64,000 nt of DNA, from contig NZ_JAJTWU010000002.1 in the NCBI RefSeq assembly GCF_021353265.1, positions 62,001 to 126,000 on the forward strand, read 5' to 3'. This document shows positions 1 to 8,864 of the stretch, one piece after another; the stretch's first letter is position 1, and each line of letters starts with the position of its first letter. The position numbers were made by a program, and so were the translations under genes. Origin of the DNA: Pelomonas cellulosilytica. GTDB taxonomy: Bacteria > Pseudomonadota > Gammaproteobacteria > Burkholderiales > Burkholderiaceae_C. The notes beneath the pieces are model-generated. The model saw only the letters and a program-made list of their open reading frames with translations, was not told the origin of the DNA and made no database searches.

Positions 1-376
1 TGGCCAGCATCAGGTGCAAGTAGGGCAGCGCGTCCAGCACGCGCCGGCGCCACAGCGGCGCGCATTCCGGCCGTGGCGGCAGGTCGCCTGACGGGCCCGC
101 GCCGGAAAAGCACAGGCCCATCGGCAGGATGGCAAAGCATGTGGGGTCGTAGAACTGCTCGCGTGTGATGCCGAGCCAGGCGCGCAGGCGGTCGCCGCTG
201 GCGTCGTCGAACGGCCGGCCGCGTTCATGGGCGATGCGGCCCGGCGCCTGGCTGGCGATGAGGATGCGTGCGCGCCGGTCGAGCTGGAAGATGGGCTTGG
301 CGCCTAGCGGCAGCGCCGGCTCGCAGTGCCTGCAGCCGCGCAGCTCGGGCAGCAGGCGCCGCAGCGCGGTGGCCAC
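1..376 (-). CDS. Uracil-DNA glycosylase family protein (C-terminal part outside window)
   Basis: Partial gene running off the left edge. The visible N-terminal 125 residues carry a CRHC pair and the stretch ILIASQAPGRIAHERGRPFD, which resembles the G-x-APG...GxPF(D/V)G active-site loop of the uracil-DNA glycosylase superfamily, so a role in base-excision DNA repair is likely. I chose the GTG at 376, two bases after the TGA of the dienelactone hydrolase, implying translational coupling. The catalytic C-terminal motif cannot be seen, so the subfamily (family 4, 5 or a related YqaA-like branch) is open. Confidence 0.75.
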   Translation of the reverse strand, partial: MATALRRLLPELRGCRHCEPALPLGAKPIFQLDRRARILIASQAPGRIAHERGRPFDDASGDRLRAWLGITREQFYDPTCFAILPMGLCFSGAGPSGDLPPRPECAPLWRRRVLDALPYLHLMLA

Positions 377-377
377 G

Positions 378-1073
378 TCAGCCCAGCTGCTGCCCGAAGA
401 ACCGCATCGTACGGTCCCAGGCCTGCTCGGCCCAAGCCGCGTCGTACTGCGTGTTCGGGATGCGGCCCGGGCCCTGGGCGGTCTCGTTGGCGAAGGCGTG
501 ATGGGCCAGGTAGCGGTGCGCCTCGTAGCGCACACCGGCCTCGGCAAACTTCGCTTCCAGCGCGTCGACGTTGGCGATGGCGAAGAAGGCGTCCTGCGTG
601 GCCCAGTGGGCCTGCAGCGGCATCTTGATGCGCGACGCGTCCACGTACTCCAGCGGCGGCATGCCGTACCAGACGACGCCGGCGTCGGCCTCGGGCACGT
701 GCACGGACGACAGCACGGTCAGCGCGCCGCCCATGCAGTAGCCGGTGACACCGACCTTGCCGCTGCCGAGATTCAGGCTCTTCAGGTACTGCACGGCGCC
801 GCGCACGTCCTGCGTCGCGGCATCGGCGAAGTTCAGGCCCGTCATCAGGTGGTGGGCCTCTTCGGCCTCGACGGTGTGCTTGCCGCGGTAGAGGTCGGGC
901 ACCAGCGCCGTGAAGCCAGCGCGGGCGAAGCGCTGGGCCACGCCGCGGATCTGGTCGTTCAGGCCCCACCATTCCTGGATGACGACGACGGCGCCGACCG
1001 GGTGTGACGCCTCGGCCAGATAGCCAGGAACGCTGGTGCCGTCGGGGCGCTGGAAGTGGATGTCTCGAGCCAT
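378..1073 (-). CDS. Dienelactone hydrolase family protein
   Basis: Alpha/beta hydrolase of 231 residues, the usual size of dienelactone hydrolases, which open lactone rings such as 4-carboxymethylenebut-2-en-4-olide in chlorocatechol breakdown; many paralogues have other ester substrates. The nucleophile elbow GYCMGG places the catalytic Cys near residue 113, with the family's Glu in VIQEWWGL near residue 34, an Asp in ATQDAF and a His in LAHHAF. The start at MARDIHF fits homologues; a much longer upstream frame lies antisense to ribA and is ignored. Followed at two bases by the glycosylase gene. No chlorocatechol genes are nearby, so the substrate is unknown. Confidence 0.88.
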   Translation of the reverse strand: MARDIHFQRPDGTSVPGYLAEASHPVGAVVVIQEWWGLNDQIRGVAQRFARAGFTALVPDLYRGKHTVEAEEAHHLMTGLNFADAATQDVRGAVQYLKSLNLGSGKVGVTGYCMGGALTVLSSVHVPEADAGVVWYGMPPLEYVDASRIKMPLQAHWATQDAFFAIANVDALEAKFAEAGVRYEAHRYLAHHAFANETAQGPGRIPNTQYDAAWAEQAWDRTMRFFGQQLG

Positions 1074-1161
1074 GCTGCTACTCCTGCACAGGGTGGAAGG
1101 CTGCAGCCTAACCCGGCTGAGTACGGGTTTCCCCGTGCGGGGCGACAATGGCGCCCAGACC

Positions 1162-1767
1162 ATGAAGATCGAACACATCGTTTCCACCCGGCTGCCGACC
1201 CCGCACGGCGAGTTCGTCATCCACGGCTTCCGCGAAAGCGACAGCGGCCAGGAGCATGTCGTGCTGAGCCTGGGCGAGCTCACCGGCGACGAGCCGCCGC
1301 TGGTGCGCGTGCACTCCGAGTGCATGACCGGCGAGGTGTTCGGCTCGCTGCGCTGCGACTGCCGGCCGCAGCTGGAGGGCGCGATGAAGAGCATCGCGGC
1401 GCTGGGCCGCGGCGCCATCGTCTACATGCGCGGCCACGAGGGCCGGGGCATCGGCCTCGTACAGAAGCTGCGCGCCTATGCCGAGCAGGACGCTGGCAAG
1501 GACACCATCGAGGCCAATGCCGCGTTGGGCCTGCCCATCGACGCACGCCGCTACGACGCTGCGGCCTGCATGCTGCGCGCGCTGGGCGTGCACCGCATCC
1601 GGCTGCTGACGAACAACCCGTTGAAGATGGCGGCGCTAGCCGAGTTCGGCATCGAGGTCGTGCAGCGCGAGGCGTCGCTGACCCGGCCCGGCCCCGAGAA
1701 TGAGCGCTACCTGCGGACCAAGGCCGACCAGATGGGCCATCACGACCTGGGTCATCTCTTCGAGTGA
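1162..1767 (+). CDS. ribA: GTP cyclohydrolase II
   Basis: Catalyses the first step of riboflavin synthesis, GTP to 2,5-diamino-6-ribosylamino-pyrimidinone phosphate plus formate and pyrophosphate. The 201-residue protein has the zinc-site signature HSECMTGEVFGSLRCDC with three Cys, the GTP-binding EGRGIGL, and LLTNNPLK. It is a stand-alone enzyme, not fused to RibB. The start is at MKIEHIV, divergent from the hydrolase gene, 88 bp apart. Odd details are a His in GHEGRGIGL where Gln is usual and RPQL after the second Cys pair where GxQL is common. It is therefore somewhat diverged but keeps the metal ligands. Confidence 0.9.
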   Translation: MKIEHIVSTRLPTPHGEFVIHGFRESDSGQEHVVLSLGELTGDEPPLVRVHSECMTGEVFGSLRCDCRPQLEGAMKSIAALGRGAIVYMRGHEGRGIGLVQKLRAYAEQDAGKDTIEANAALGLPIDARRYDAAACMLRALGVHRIRLLTNNPLKMAALAEFGIEVVQREASLTRPGPENERYLRTKADQMGHHDLGHLFE

Positions 1768-1909
1768 TCGGGTCAATGCGGCGTGCCCCGCCCGGCACGC
1801 CGACGGGCTGAGCCCGGGCCGGGCCCAGGGCAGTTTCCAGGTTGAAGTGGTGTGCGCTTTCGCTAGAGTCGCCGGCGGCATCAGACCACCCCACCACATT
1901 GGAGACTCC

Positions 1910-4219
1910 ATGGCCGATTCGTTCGTTCCCTTCCCTCGCCGCCGCACCGTGCTGGCCGCCAGCGCCGCGCTGATCGGTGCCACGCTGGCCGGCAGCGCCG
2001 CGCCGGTTGCCGCCCAGGCCCGCGACGAGGTCGCCCGCAAGGTCGATGCGCTGCTCGCGAAGATGACGCTGGAGGAGAAGGTCGGCCAGCTGACGCAGCT
2101 CGGCAACGGCATCCCCGGCCCCAACAAGGAAACCACCGACGAGTTGATCCGCGCCGGCAAGGCCGGCTCGGTGCTGTGGACGGTCAACAGCGACGACATC
2201 GCGCGCATGCAGCGCGTCGCCGTCAAGGAAAGCCGGCTGGGCATCCCGCTGCTGTTCGGCTTCGACGTGATCCACGGCTACAAGAACGTCTTCCCCGTGC
2301 CGCTGGCGATGGCCGCGAGCTGGGACCCGGCGCTCGTGGAGAAGGCACAGGCCATCGCCGCGCGCGAGTCCCGCGTGGCGGGCATCAACTGGACCTTCGC
2401 GCCGATGGTGGACATCGCGCGCGACGCCCGCTGGGGCCGCATCGTCGAAGGCGCGGGCGAAGACCCGGTGCTGGGTGCGGCGATGGCCCGCGCGCAGGTG
2501 CGCGGCTTCCAGGGCGTGCAGCCCGGCGGGGCGGACCGCGTGCTGACCAGCGTCAAGCACTTCGCCGGCTACGGCGCGGCCGACGGCGGGCGGGACTACG
2601 ACTCGTCCTATGTGCCCGAGGTGCTGATGCAGAACCTCTACTTCCCGCCGTTCCAGGCGGCGGTGTCGGCCGGCGCGGGCACGGTCATGTCGGCCTACAT
2701 GACGCTGAACGACGTGCCGGCCTCGGGCAACCGCTGGCTGTTGCGCGACGTGCTGCGCCAGCAGATGGGCTTCAAGGGATTCGTCATCAGCGACGCGTTC
2801 GCCGTCGAGTCCCTCATCAAGCATGGCTATGCGGCCGACACGTCCGACGCCGCCGCGCGTGGGCTGACGGCCGGCGTCAACATGGACATGGCCAGCAACA
2901 CCTACATGAAGGCGCTGCCGGCCCTCGTGAAGCAGGGCAAGGTGCCGATGCGCGTCGTGGACGACGCGGTGCGCGAGGTGCTGGGCGTGAAGTTCCGCAT
3001 GGGCCTGTTCGAGCAGCCCTATGGCGGCGACGCTGCGCAGCGCGACGCGGTGTGGAACGACCGCGCCGCCCGCGCCGCCACGCGCGAGGCCGCGCAGCGC
3101 TCCATCGTGCTGCTGCGCAACGAAGCCAAGGCACTGCCGCTGGCCGCGGGCGTCAAGCGCATCGCCGTCATCGGGCCGCTGGCCGATGCCGCCGAGGACA
3201 TCAAGGGCTCGTGGACCGTGGAAGGCAGTGCCAAGGCGGTGTCGGTGCTCGAAGGCATCCGCGCGCGCTGGCCGCAGGCGGAGGTGACCCACGCCGCCGG
3301 TGGCGACATGCAGCGCCTGTACCCACTGCCGTGGGACGCAGCTGAAGGCAAGCCCGCACCCAAGCGCATGACCGACGCCGAGATGCAGGCCGAGCAGGCG
3401 CGTGCCGTGTCGGTGGCCCAGCAGGCGGACACCGTCGTGCTGGTGCTGGGCGAGCGGGCCAACATGAGCGGCGAGGCCGCGTCCACCGCGTCGCTGGCTC
3501 TGCAGGGCAACCAGCAGGCGCTGCTGGAGGCGGTCGTCGCCACCGGCAAGCCGGTCGTGCTGGTGCTGCTGAGCGGTCGGCCGCTGGACATCAGCTGGGC
3601 CGCTACGCGCGTGCCGGCCATCGTGCAGGCCTGGTTTCCGGGCACCGAGGGTGGTCATGCGGTCGCTGACGTGCTCAGCGGCGCCGTCAACCCGGGTGGC
3701 AAGCTCCCGGTGACGTGGCCGCGCAGCACCGGCCATGTGCCGGCCTTCTACAACCACAACCTCACGCACGACAATGACACCGGCCCTCACTTCACGTCGC
3801 GCTACGCCACCAGCGCGACGTCCACGCCGCTGTATCCGTTCGGCCATGGCCTGAGCTACACGAGCTTCGCCTACGCGGACCTGAAGCTCGACCGCACGAC
3901 GGCCAAGGCCGGCGACCCGGTGCGCGTGACCGTCACCGTGCGCAACACCGGCGCGGTGGCGGGCGACGAGGTCGTGCAGCTCTACGTTCACCAGCGTGCC
4001 GGCAGCGCGGCGCGGCCACAGCGCGAGCTCAAGGGCTTTCAGCGTGTGAGCCTTGCGCCAGGCGCGCAGCAGCAGGTCAGCTTTACGCTGGGTCGTGACG
4101 AGCTGAAGTTCTGGAGCCCGGTCACGCGCGCCTTCGGTGTGGAGCCCAGCGGCTTCGACGTGTGGGTGGGCGGCGACTCGACGGCTACGCTGCACGCCGA
4201 GTTCACGCTGACACGCTGA
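1910..4219 (+). CDS. Glycoside hydrolase family 3 beta-glucosidase, probably Tat-exported
   Basis: A 769-residue BglX-like enzyme that removes terminal beta-linked glucose from oligosaccharides, predicted periplasmic. The N-terminus RRRTVLAASAALIGATLAG is a twin-arginine-like signal ending at VAAQA. The GH3 N-domain shows KHFAGYGAADGGRDY and the nucleophile Asp near residue 295 in FKGFVISDAFAVESL. The second domain covers roughly 390-620 and a fibronectin-III-like tail follows (EVVQLYVHQRAG). The nucleophile is followed by AF rather than the common W or H, as in some BglX relatives. GGAGA lies four bases before the ATG. A second GH3 gene occurs at 43566-45500 with a Sec signal. Confidence 0.9.
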   Translation: MADSFVPFPRRRTVLAASAALIGATLAGSAAPVAAQARDEVARKVDALLAKMTLEEKVGQLTQLGNGIPGPNKETTDELIRAGKAGSVLWTVNSDDIARMQRVAVKESRLGIPLLFGFDVIHGYKNVFPVPLAMAASWDPALVEKAQAIAARESRVAGINWTFAPMVDIARDARWGRIVEGAGEDPVLGAAMARAQVRGFQGVQPGGADRVLTSVKHFAGYGAADGGRDYDSSYVPEVLMQNLYFPPFQAAVSAGAGTVMSAYMTLNDVPASGNRWLLRDVLRQQMGFKGFVISDAFAVESLIKHGYAADTSDAAARGLTAGVNMDMASNTYMKALPALVKQGKVPMRVVDDAVREVLGVKFRMGLFEQPYGGDAAQRDAVWNDRAARAATREAAQRSIVLLRNEAKALPLAAGVKRIAVIGPLADAAEDIKGSWTVEGSAKAVSVLEGIRARWPQAEVTHAAGGDMQRLYPLPWDAAEGKPAPKRMTDAEMQAEQARAVSVAQQADTVVLVLGERANMSGEAASTASLALQGNQQALLEAVVATGKPVVLVLLSGRPLDISWAATRVPAIVQAWFPGTEGGHAVADVLSGAVNPGGKLPVTWPRSTGHVPAFYNHNLTHDNDTGPHFTSRYATSATSTPLYPFGHGLSYTSFAYADLKLDRTTAKAGDPVRVTVTVRNTGAVAGDEVVQLYVHQRAGSAARPQRELKGFQRVSLAPGAQQQVSFTLGRDELKFWSPVTRAFGVEPSGFDVWVGGDSTATLHAEFTLTR

Positions 4220-4326
4220 CCCACCACGGCGGCGGCGGCCCGGCGTGGCCGGGCGGCGGCTGCGCGCAAGGCAGCCGACAGGCCCGTCATGGCCCGGACG
4301 TGCCGGCCCTTTAAGCTGCCGGGCCC

Positions 4327-6054
4327 ATGGCTGACCGTCGCTTCTTTCCCCGCCCCGCCGTCGAGGCCAGCTTCAACCGCTGGGACTGGGCGCTGCTGCC
4401 GCTCGTGCTGGCGGTGCTCATCTTGCTGGCCGTGGCGGCCGGGCAGATGGCCAAGCCCTTCCACCTCGGCGAGCCTCTGCCGCTGAGCCTCGATCCGGCG
4501 CACCTGCCCTACTACCTGCTGCGCACGACGCTGCGCATGTTCATCGCGCTGGCGGCGTCGGTCGTGTTCGCCTGCGTGTTCGCGGTGCTGGCGGCCAAGG
4601 TGCGCGCGGCCGAGAAGGTGCTGGTACCGCTGCTGGACATCCTGCAGTCCATCCCCATCCTGGGCTTCCAGGCGATCGCGGTGGCGCCGTTCATCGCGCT
4701 GTTCCCGGGCAACCTGTTCGGCGTGGAGCTGGCGGCGCTGTTCGCCATCTTCACGAGCCAGGCCTGGAACATGGCCTTCAGCCTCTACCAGTCGCTGCGC
4801 ACGGTGCCGACCGAGCTGCAGGAGGCTGCGCGCATCTTCCAGCTGTCGGGCTGGCAGCGCTTCTGGCGGCTGGAGCTGCCGTTCGCGATGCCCGGGCTGC
4901 TGTGGAACATGATGATGAGCATGTCCGGTGGCTGGTTCTTCGTCGTGGCGTCCGAGGCCATCTCCGTGGCCGGTCAGGACATCAAGCTGCCGGGCGTGGG
5001 CTCCTACATCGCCGTGGCCATCCAGGCGCGCGACATGGCCGCCATCGGCTGGGCCATCCTCGGCATGCTGATCGGCATCGTGCTGTACGACCAGCTGTTC
5101 TTCCGCCCGCTGCTGGCCTGGGCGGACCGCTTCCGCTTCGAGGAGGGGGGCAGCGAGTATGCGCCGCAGTCCTGGCTGCTGACCTGGCTGCGCCGCACCG
5201 AGCTGCTCAGCAAGCTCGGCGAATGGCCGGGCCGCTGGATCACGGCCAGTTTCGCCACCTTCAGGAAGCGCTACGACGGACGCTCCATCCGGGCCAAGCC
5301 TCAGCCGCCCAACCCGCTGTGGGGCCGCGTGTGGGACGCGCTGATCGCCGCGCTGGTGCTGTTCGCCATCTGGCGGCTGGTGCGCTTCATCCACACCGAG
5401 GTCGGCTGGGGCGAGGCGGCGCATGTCTTCCAGCTGGGCCTCTACACGCTGGCCCGTGTGCTGGTGCTGATCGCCGTGGCTTCGCTGATCTGGGTGCCCA
5501 TCGGCGTGTGGATCGGCCTGAACCCGCGCATCGCCGGCCGCGTGCAGGCCGTGGCGCAGTTCCTGGCGGCCTTCCCGTCCAACCTCGTGTTCCCGGTGGC
5601 GGTGCTGGCCATCGTCAAGTTCCGGCTCAACCCCGACATCTGGCTGTCGCCGCTCATCATCCTGGGCACGCAGTGGTATCTGCTGTTCAACGTCGTGGCC
5701 GGCGCGTCCACCATCCCGAGCGAGCTGCGCCTGGCCGCCCAGAACCTGGGCCTGAAGGGCTGGCTGGCCTGGAAGCGCTACCTGCTGCCGGCCATCTTCC
5801 CGAGCTTCGTGACTGGCGCCATCACGGCCAGCGGCGGCTCGTGGAACGCCAGCATCGTGGCCGAATACGTGACCTGGGGCGACACGCAGCTGCAGGCCGC
5901 GGGCCTGGGTAGTTACATCCAGCAGATGACGACGGCGGGCGACTTCCCGCGCATCGCGCTGGGCATCGGAGTCATGTGCGTGTTCGTCATGGCGCTGAAC
6001 CACTGGTTGTGGCGGCGGCTGTACCGCATCGCCGAAGACCGCATGCATTTCTGA
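4327..6054 (+). CDS. ABC transporter permease with two fused permease domains (nitrate/sulfonate/taurine type)
   Basis: Inner-membrane protein of 575 residues that contains two BPD_transp_1 permease halves in one chain. Each half carries an EAA loop that docks on the ATPase: ELQEAARIFQLSGWQRFWR near residue 165 and ELRLAAQNLGLKGWLAWKR near residue 470. They are separated by a charged cytoplasmic linker (about 275-335). Relatives are single-domain SsuC/TauC/NrtB permeases for oxyanions and sulfonates. The stop codon lies inside the Shine-Dalgarno sequence of the next gene, so the two form an operon. No substrate-binding protein is encoded beside it, so the substrate is unknown. Confidence 0.85.
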   Translation: MADRRFFPRPAVEASFNRWDWALLPLVLAVLILLAVAAGQMAKPFHLGEPLPLSLDPAHLPYYLLRTTLRMFIALAASVVFACVFAVLAAKVRAAEKVLVPLLDILQSIPILGFQAIAVAPFIALFPGNLFGVELAALFAIFTSQAWNMAFSLYQSLRTVPTELQEAARIFQLSGWQRFWRLELPFAMPGLLWNMMMSMSGGWFFVVASEAISVAGQDIKLPGVGSYIAVAIQARDMAAIGWAILGMLIGIVLYDQLFFRPLLAWADRFRFEEGGSEYAPQSWLLTWLRRTELLSKLGEWPGRWITASFATFRKRYDGRSIRAKPQPPNPLWGRVWDALIAALVLFAIWRLVRFIHTEVGWGEAAHVFQLGLYTLARVLVLIAVASLIWVPIGVWIGLNPRIAGRVQAVAQFLAAFPSNLVFPVAVLAIVKFRLNPDIWLSPLIILGTQWYLLFNVVAGASTIPSELRLAAQNLGLKGWLAWKRYLLPAIFPSFVTGAITASGGSWNASIVAEYVTWGDTQLQAAGLGSYIQQMTTAGDFPRIALGIGVMCVFVMALNHWLWRRLYRIAEDRMHF

Positions 6055-6064
6055 AGGAGGCCGC

Positions 6065-7360
6065 GTGACTGCCTTGATCGATTTGAAGGGTGTCGCCAAG
6101 GGCTTCAAGTCCGCCGATGGCAGCCTGCGCAGCGTGCTGGAGGACGTGGACTTCACGCTCGCGCAGGGCGAGATCGTCGCGTTGCTGGGCCAGTCGGGCT
6201 CGGGCAAGAGCACGCTGCTGCGCATCATGGCGGGGCTGATCCCGGCCGACGCGGGCGACGTGCACTACCGCGGCCAGCCGCTGTTCGGTCCGGCGCAGGG
6301 CATCTCGATGGTGTTCCAGAGCTTCGCGCTGTTCCCGTGGCTGACTGTGCAGCAGAACGTCGAGCTGGGCCTGGAGGCCGCCGGCGTCGGCGAGGCCGAG
6401 CGCGCCGCGCGGGCGGCGGCGGCTATCGAGCTGATCGGCCTGTCGGGCTTCGAGGGCGCGCTGCCGCGCGAGTTGTCGGGCGGCATGCGCCAGCGCGTGG
6501 GCCTGGCGCGCGCGCTGGTCATGCAGCCGGCCGTGCTGCTGATGGACGAGGCGTTCTCGGCGCTGGACGTGCTGACCGGCGAGCGGCTGCGCAACGAGAT
6601 CCTGGAGCTGTGGGACGGCGGCCAGATGCCGACGCAGGCGATGCTGGTCGTCTCGCACAACATCGAGGAGGCCGTCATGATGGCCGACCGCGTGCTGATC
6701 TTCGCGAGCAATCCGGGCCGCGTGCGGGCCGAGCTGCCGATCACGCTGCCACGCCCGCGCCGCGCCGACAGCCCCGAAGTGCGGCTGCTCATCGACGAGG
6801 TCTACCGGCTGATGACCAGCGCCACGCCCGCCGCCGGCATGGCCGAGGAGCCGGCCAAGCCCCATCTGTCCGACCGCCTGCCCGAGGCCGACGTGGGCCG
6901 CATGGAAAGCCTGCTGGAGCTGCTGGCCGACGAGCAGTTCAAGGGCCGTGCCGACCTGCCGCAGCTGGTCGAGGAAAGCGAGCTAACCGACGAGGAAGTG
7001 CTGCCGTTGGCCGATGCGCTGAACCGGCTGGGCCTCGCCCAGCTCAGCGGTGGCGACCTCTTGATGACGCCGCTGGGCCACAAGTACGTGGACGGCAGCC
7101 ACGATTTCCGCCGCCAAGTTTTCGGCCAGCAGCTGCTGGAGCATGTGCCACTGGCGGCGTTCATCCGCCACAGCCTGGAGCAGGAGGTCGACGGCGAGCT
7201 GAAGGAAGAGCCCTTCTTGAAGCTGCTGCAGGACAGCATGGAGGCGGGCGACGCCGAGCGCGTGTTGCGCGTGGCCATCGAATGGGCGCGTTATGGCGAG
7301 GTGTTCGAGTACGACTACCACACAGGTCTCATCCACCTCCCCGAGGCGGACGAGGACTGA
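6065..7360 (+). CDS. ABC transporter ATP-binding protein with C-terminal AAA-associated domain
   Basis: ATPase partner of the fused permease. Residues 1-255 are an SsuB/NrtD-like nucleotide-binding domain with Walker A GQSGSGKS, signature LSGGMRQRVGLARAL, Walker B VLLMDEAFSALD and switch His in VVSHN. Residues about 280-430 form an added helical domain of the AAA-associated C-terminal type, seen in this transporter subfamily and possibly regulatory. The start is GTG, set by a near-perfect ribosome site AAGGAGG at 6054-6060 that overlaps the permease stop. Spacing of ten bases to the permease supports one transcript. Confidence 0.88.
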   Translation: MTALIDLKGVAKGFKSADGSLRSVLEDVDFTLAQGEIVALLGQSGSGKSTLLRIMAGLIPADAGDVHYRGQPLFGPAQGISMVFQSFALFPWLTVQQNVELGLEAAGVGEAERAARAAAAIELIGLSGFEGALPRELSGGMRQRVGLARALVMQPAVLLMDEAFSALDVLTGERLRNEILELWDGGQMPTQAMLVVSHNIEEAVMMADRVLIFASNPGRVRAELPITLPRPRRADSPEVRLLIDEVYRLMTSATPAAGMAEEPAKPHLSDRLPEADVGRMESLLELLADEQFKGRADLPQLVEESELTDEEVLPLADALNRLGLAQLSGGDLLMTPLGHKYVDGSHDFRRQVFGQQLLEHVPLAAFIRHSLEQEVDGELKEEPFLKLLQDSMEAGDAERVLRVAIEWARYGEVFEYDYHTGLIHLPEADED

Positions 7361-7370
7361 CCGCCCGTGC

Positions 7371-7766
7371 CTACGGTTGGCGGGCGTAGCTCACCGTCAA
7401 CGCTTCCCACGCGTGGCCGTCGGGCTCGCGCCAGTAGACGATGCGGCCGCCCATCGACGTGTTGATGCGGTGGTCGTCCGGCCCGATGGGCGAGCTGCGC
7501 CAGGCGATGCCCAGCGCCTGCAGTCGCGCCATCAGCGCATCGAACGCGGCGTCGTCCATGCGGAACGCGTAGTGCTGCAGTGGCACCGGCGCGTCGGGCG
7601 CGACCTCGTCGAAGTCGATCGTCAGCGTGTCGGACACGTAGACCGCGCTGAACGGCCCCAGCGCCGCCTGGGCCGACCAGGGCACGCCGAGGATGGCGGC
7701 CAGCCGTTGCGCAGCGGCGCGGCGGTCACGGGCGGGGATCAGCAGATGGTCGATGGCGATGGTCAT
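7371..7766 (-). CDS. VOC (glyoxalase/dioxygenase fold) family protein
   Basis: A 131-residue protein of the vicinal-oxygen-chelate superfamily, with paired beta-alpha-beta modules beginning ITIDHLLIPARDR-like and ending GRIVYWREPDGHAWEALT. The metal-ligand positions typical of the fold can be seen as His near residue 7, His near 65 and Glu near 121. Members include glyoxalases, bleomycin-binding proteins and dioxygenases; nothing here identifies the substrate. It lies ten bases downstream of, and convergent with, the ABC ATPase gene and probably follows the UPF0303 gene on the minus strand. Confidence 0.8.
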   Translation of the reverse strand: MTIAIDHLLIPARDRRAAAQRLAAILGVPWSAQAALGPFSAVYVSDTLTIDFDEVAPDAPVPLQHYAFRMDDAAFDALMARLQALGIAWRSSPIGPDDHRINTSMGGRIVYWREPDGHAWEALTVSYARQP

Positions 7767-7861
7767 GGCGTCTCAGCCTTTCAGGCGCGGGCGCATCGGG
7801 CGACGTGCGCAGGTGATGTCTTGATGTCCACTCGGAGGGCAGCCGCGCGGCGGGGCATGGC

Positions 7862-8356
7862 TCAGGCCGCGCGGACTTGCAGCCACTGCTGCAGCCCGAG
7901 CACCGCCAGCGCATGGTCTTCCCAGCCGTGCAGGCCCGACACGATCAACGTGCCCACGCGGCCCTGGCCGCGCACCACCAGCGGCACGGCGCCGCCTTCG
8001 GCGCGAAATCGCTGGGGGTCCAGCCCGGTCTCGGTATTGAAATCCACATCGCGTTCCAGGTGCTCCAGCCGTACGCGGAAGGAGCTGCGGCCGAAGCTGC
8101 GCACGACGTTCTTTTTCATCGCGATCCAGTCGGCATTGCCCGCGTTCGTGCCGTCCATGAAATAGACGAACAGCGGGTGCTCGTCGGTCTCCAGCTGCAG
8201 CGCGATGGGCCGGCCGGGTACGGCCTGCTCGGCCAGCGCGATGATGGCCAGGCCGATGGACAGTGCGTCGGGCGCGGTCAGGCGGTCCAGGACGAGGGCC
8301 GCCTCCTGGGCCGCGCAGGCGGCGGCGGTGGCGGGAGCATGCGCGGTCAGGTCCAT
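7862..8356 (-). CDS. UPF0303 / heme-degrading-domain (DUF336) family protein
   Basis: A 164-residue protein with the Haem_degrading (GlcG/HbpS-like) fold found in UPF0303 proteins such as yeast YBR137W. It shows the conserved sequence MDGTNAGNADWIAMKKNVV and a C-terminal GTLIVSGLHGWEDHALAV close to the family SGLPxxxDHxLVV. The molecular function of UPF0303 proteins is not settled. No signal peptide is visible, so it is expected in the cytoplasm. It lies 95 bp upstream of the VOC gene on the same strand. Confidence 0.82.
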   Translation of the reverse strand: MDLTAHAPATAAACAAQEAALVLDRLTAPDALSIGLAIIALAEQAVPGRPIALQLETDEHPLFVYFMDGTNAGNADWIAMKKNVVRSFGRSSFRVRLEHLERDVDFNTETGLDPQRFRAEGGAVPLVVRGQGRVGTLIVSGLHGWEDHALAVLGLQQWLQVRAA

Positions 8357-8452
8357 GGGCGGCTCGACGATGTGGCGGTGCCAGTCATCTTAGAGGGGGG
8401 CGCTTGCGCACCGCGCGCATGCCGCTCGACGGCGCCTTTTGCCGCGGCCTGC

Positions 8453-8734
8453 TCAACGCGGCAGCAGATGGGCGATGCCCGCGCGGGCGTATACCGCGCG
8501 CACCGGCTCGGTCACGGGATGGTCGGCGTCGGGCTCGGTCGTGCGCACGAGGCCGCCGCGGGCGACGATCTGCCGCAGCTCGAAGGCGCGGGCGTCCTGC
8601 TCGGCATGGGCGCTCGACGGGTCGGCGAATGCGTCGAACAGCGGGAAGTTGTTGGCCCACCATGGCGCCGGGTACCAGGTCCCGTCCACGGCCTGGAGCC
8701 AGAACCTCGGCTTGAATGCTGTCGCTACCGCCAT
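8453..8734 (-). CDS. Small conserved hypothetical protein
   Basis: A 93-residue protein I do not recognise. It reads MAVATAFKPRFWLQAVDG at the start, is rich in Trp and Pro near residues 10-35 and has no signal peptide or membrane segment. I chose the ATG at 8734 because AGGGAGA lies six bases before it; a longer frame from 8761 would discard that site. Codon usage looks like that of its neighbours. It is flanked by the UPF0303 gene and the acyl-CoA ligase, both on the same strand but with gaps of about 100 bp. Confidence 0.6.
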   Translation of the reverse strand: MAVATAFKPRFWLQAVDGTWYPAPWWANNFPLFDAFADPSSAHAEQDARAFELRQIVARGGLVRTTEPDADHPVTEPVRAVYARAGIAHLLPR

Positions 8735-8864
8735 CTGCGTCTCCCTATGCTGCTGGCCCATTGTGGTCAGCGGCCTTTCGCCCGGGCGGTGAAAACTGCG
8801 GAGTGGTCCGCGTGAAGAACACCGCGCCTCACCCCTCGAATCGGGCGTTGCGCCGTCCCCGCGG

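Noticed and set aside
1280-4195. Very long minus-strand frame (971 codons) opposite ribA and the GH3 gene
   Set aside because: Antisense shadow of two well-supported genes in high-G+C DNA; the translation is low-complexity, rich in His, Arg, Gly and Val, with no domain.
4220-4270. GC-rich imperfect hairpins after the first GH3 gene
   Set aside because: No T tract and only the repetitive CGG/GGC composition expected at this G+C content.
4039-6228. Minus-strand frame of 729 codons opposite the ABC permease
   Set aside because: Shadow of the permease; repetitive Arg/His/Gln composition and no recognisable motif.
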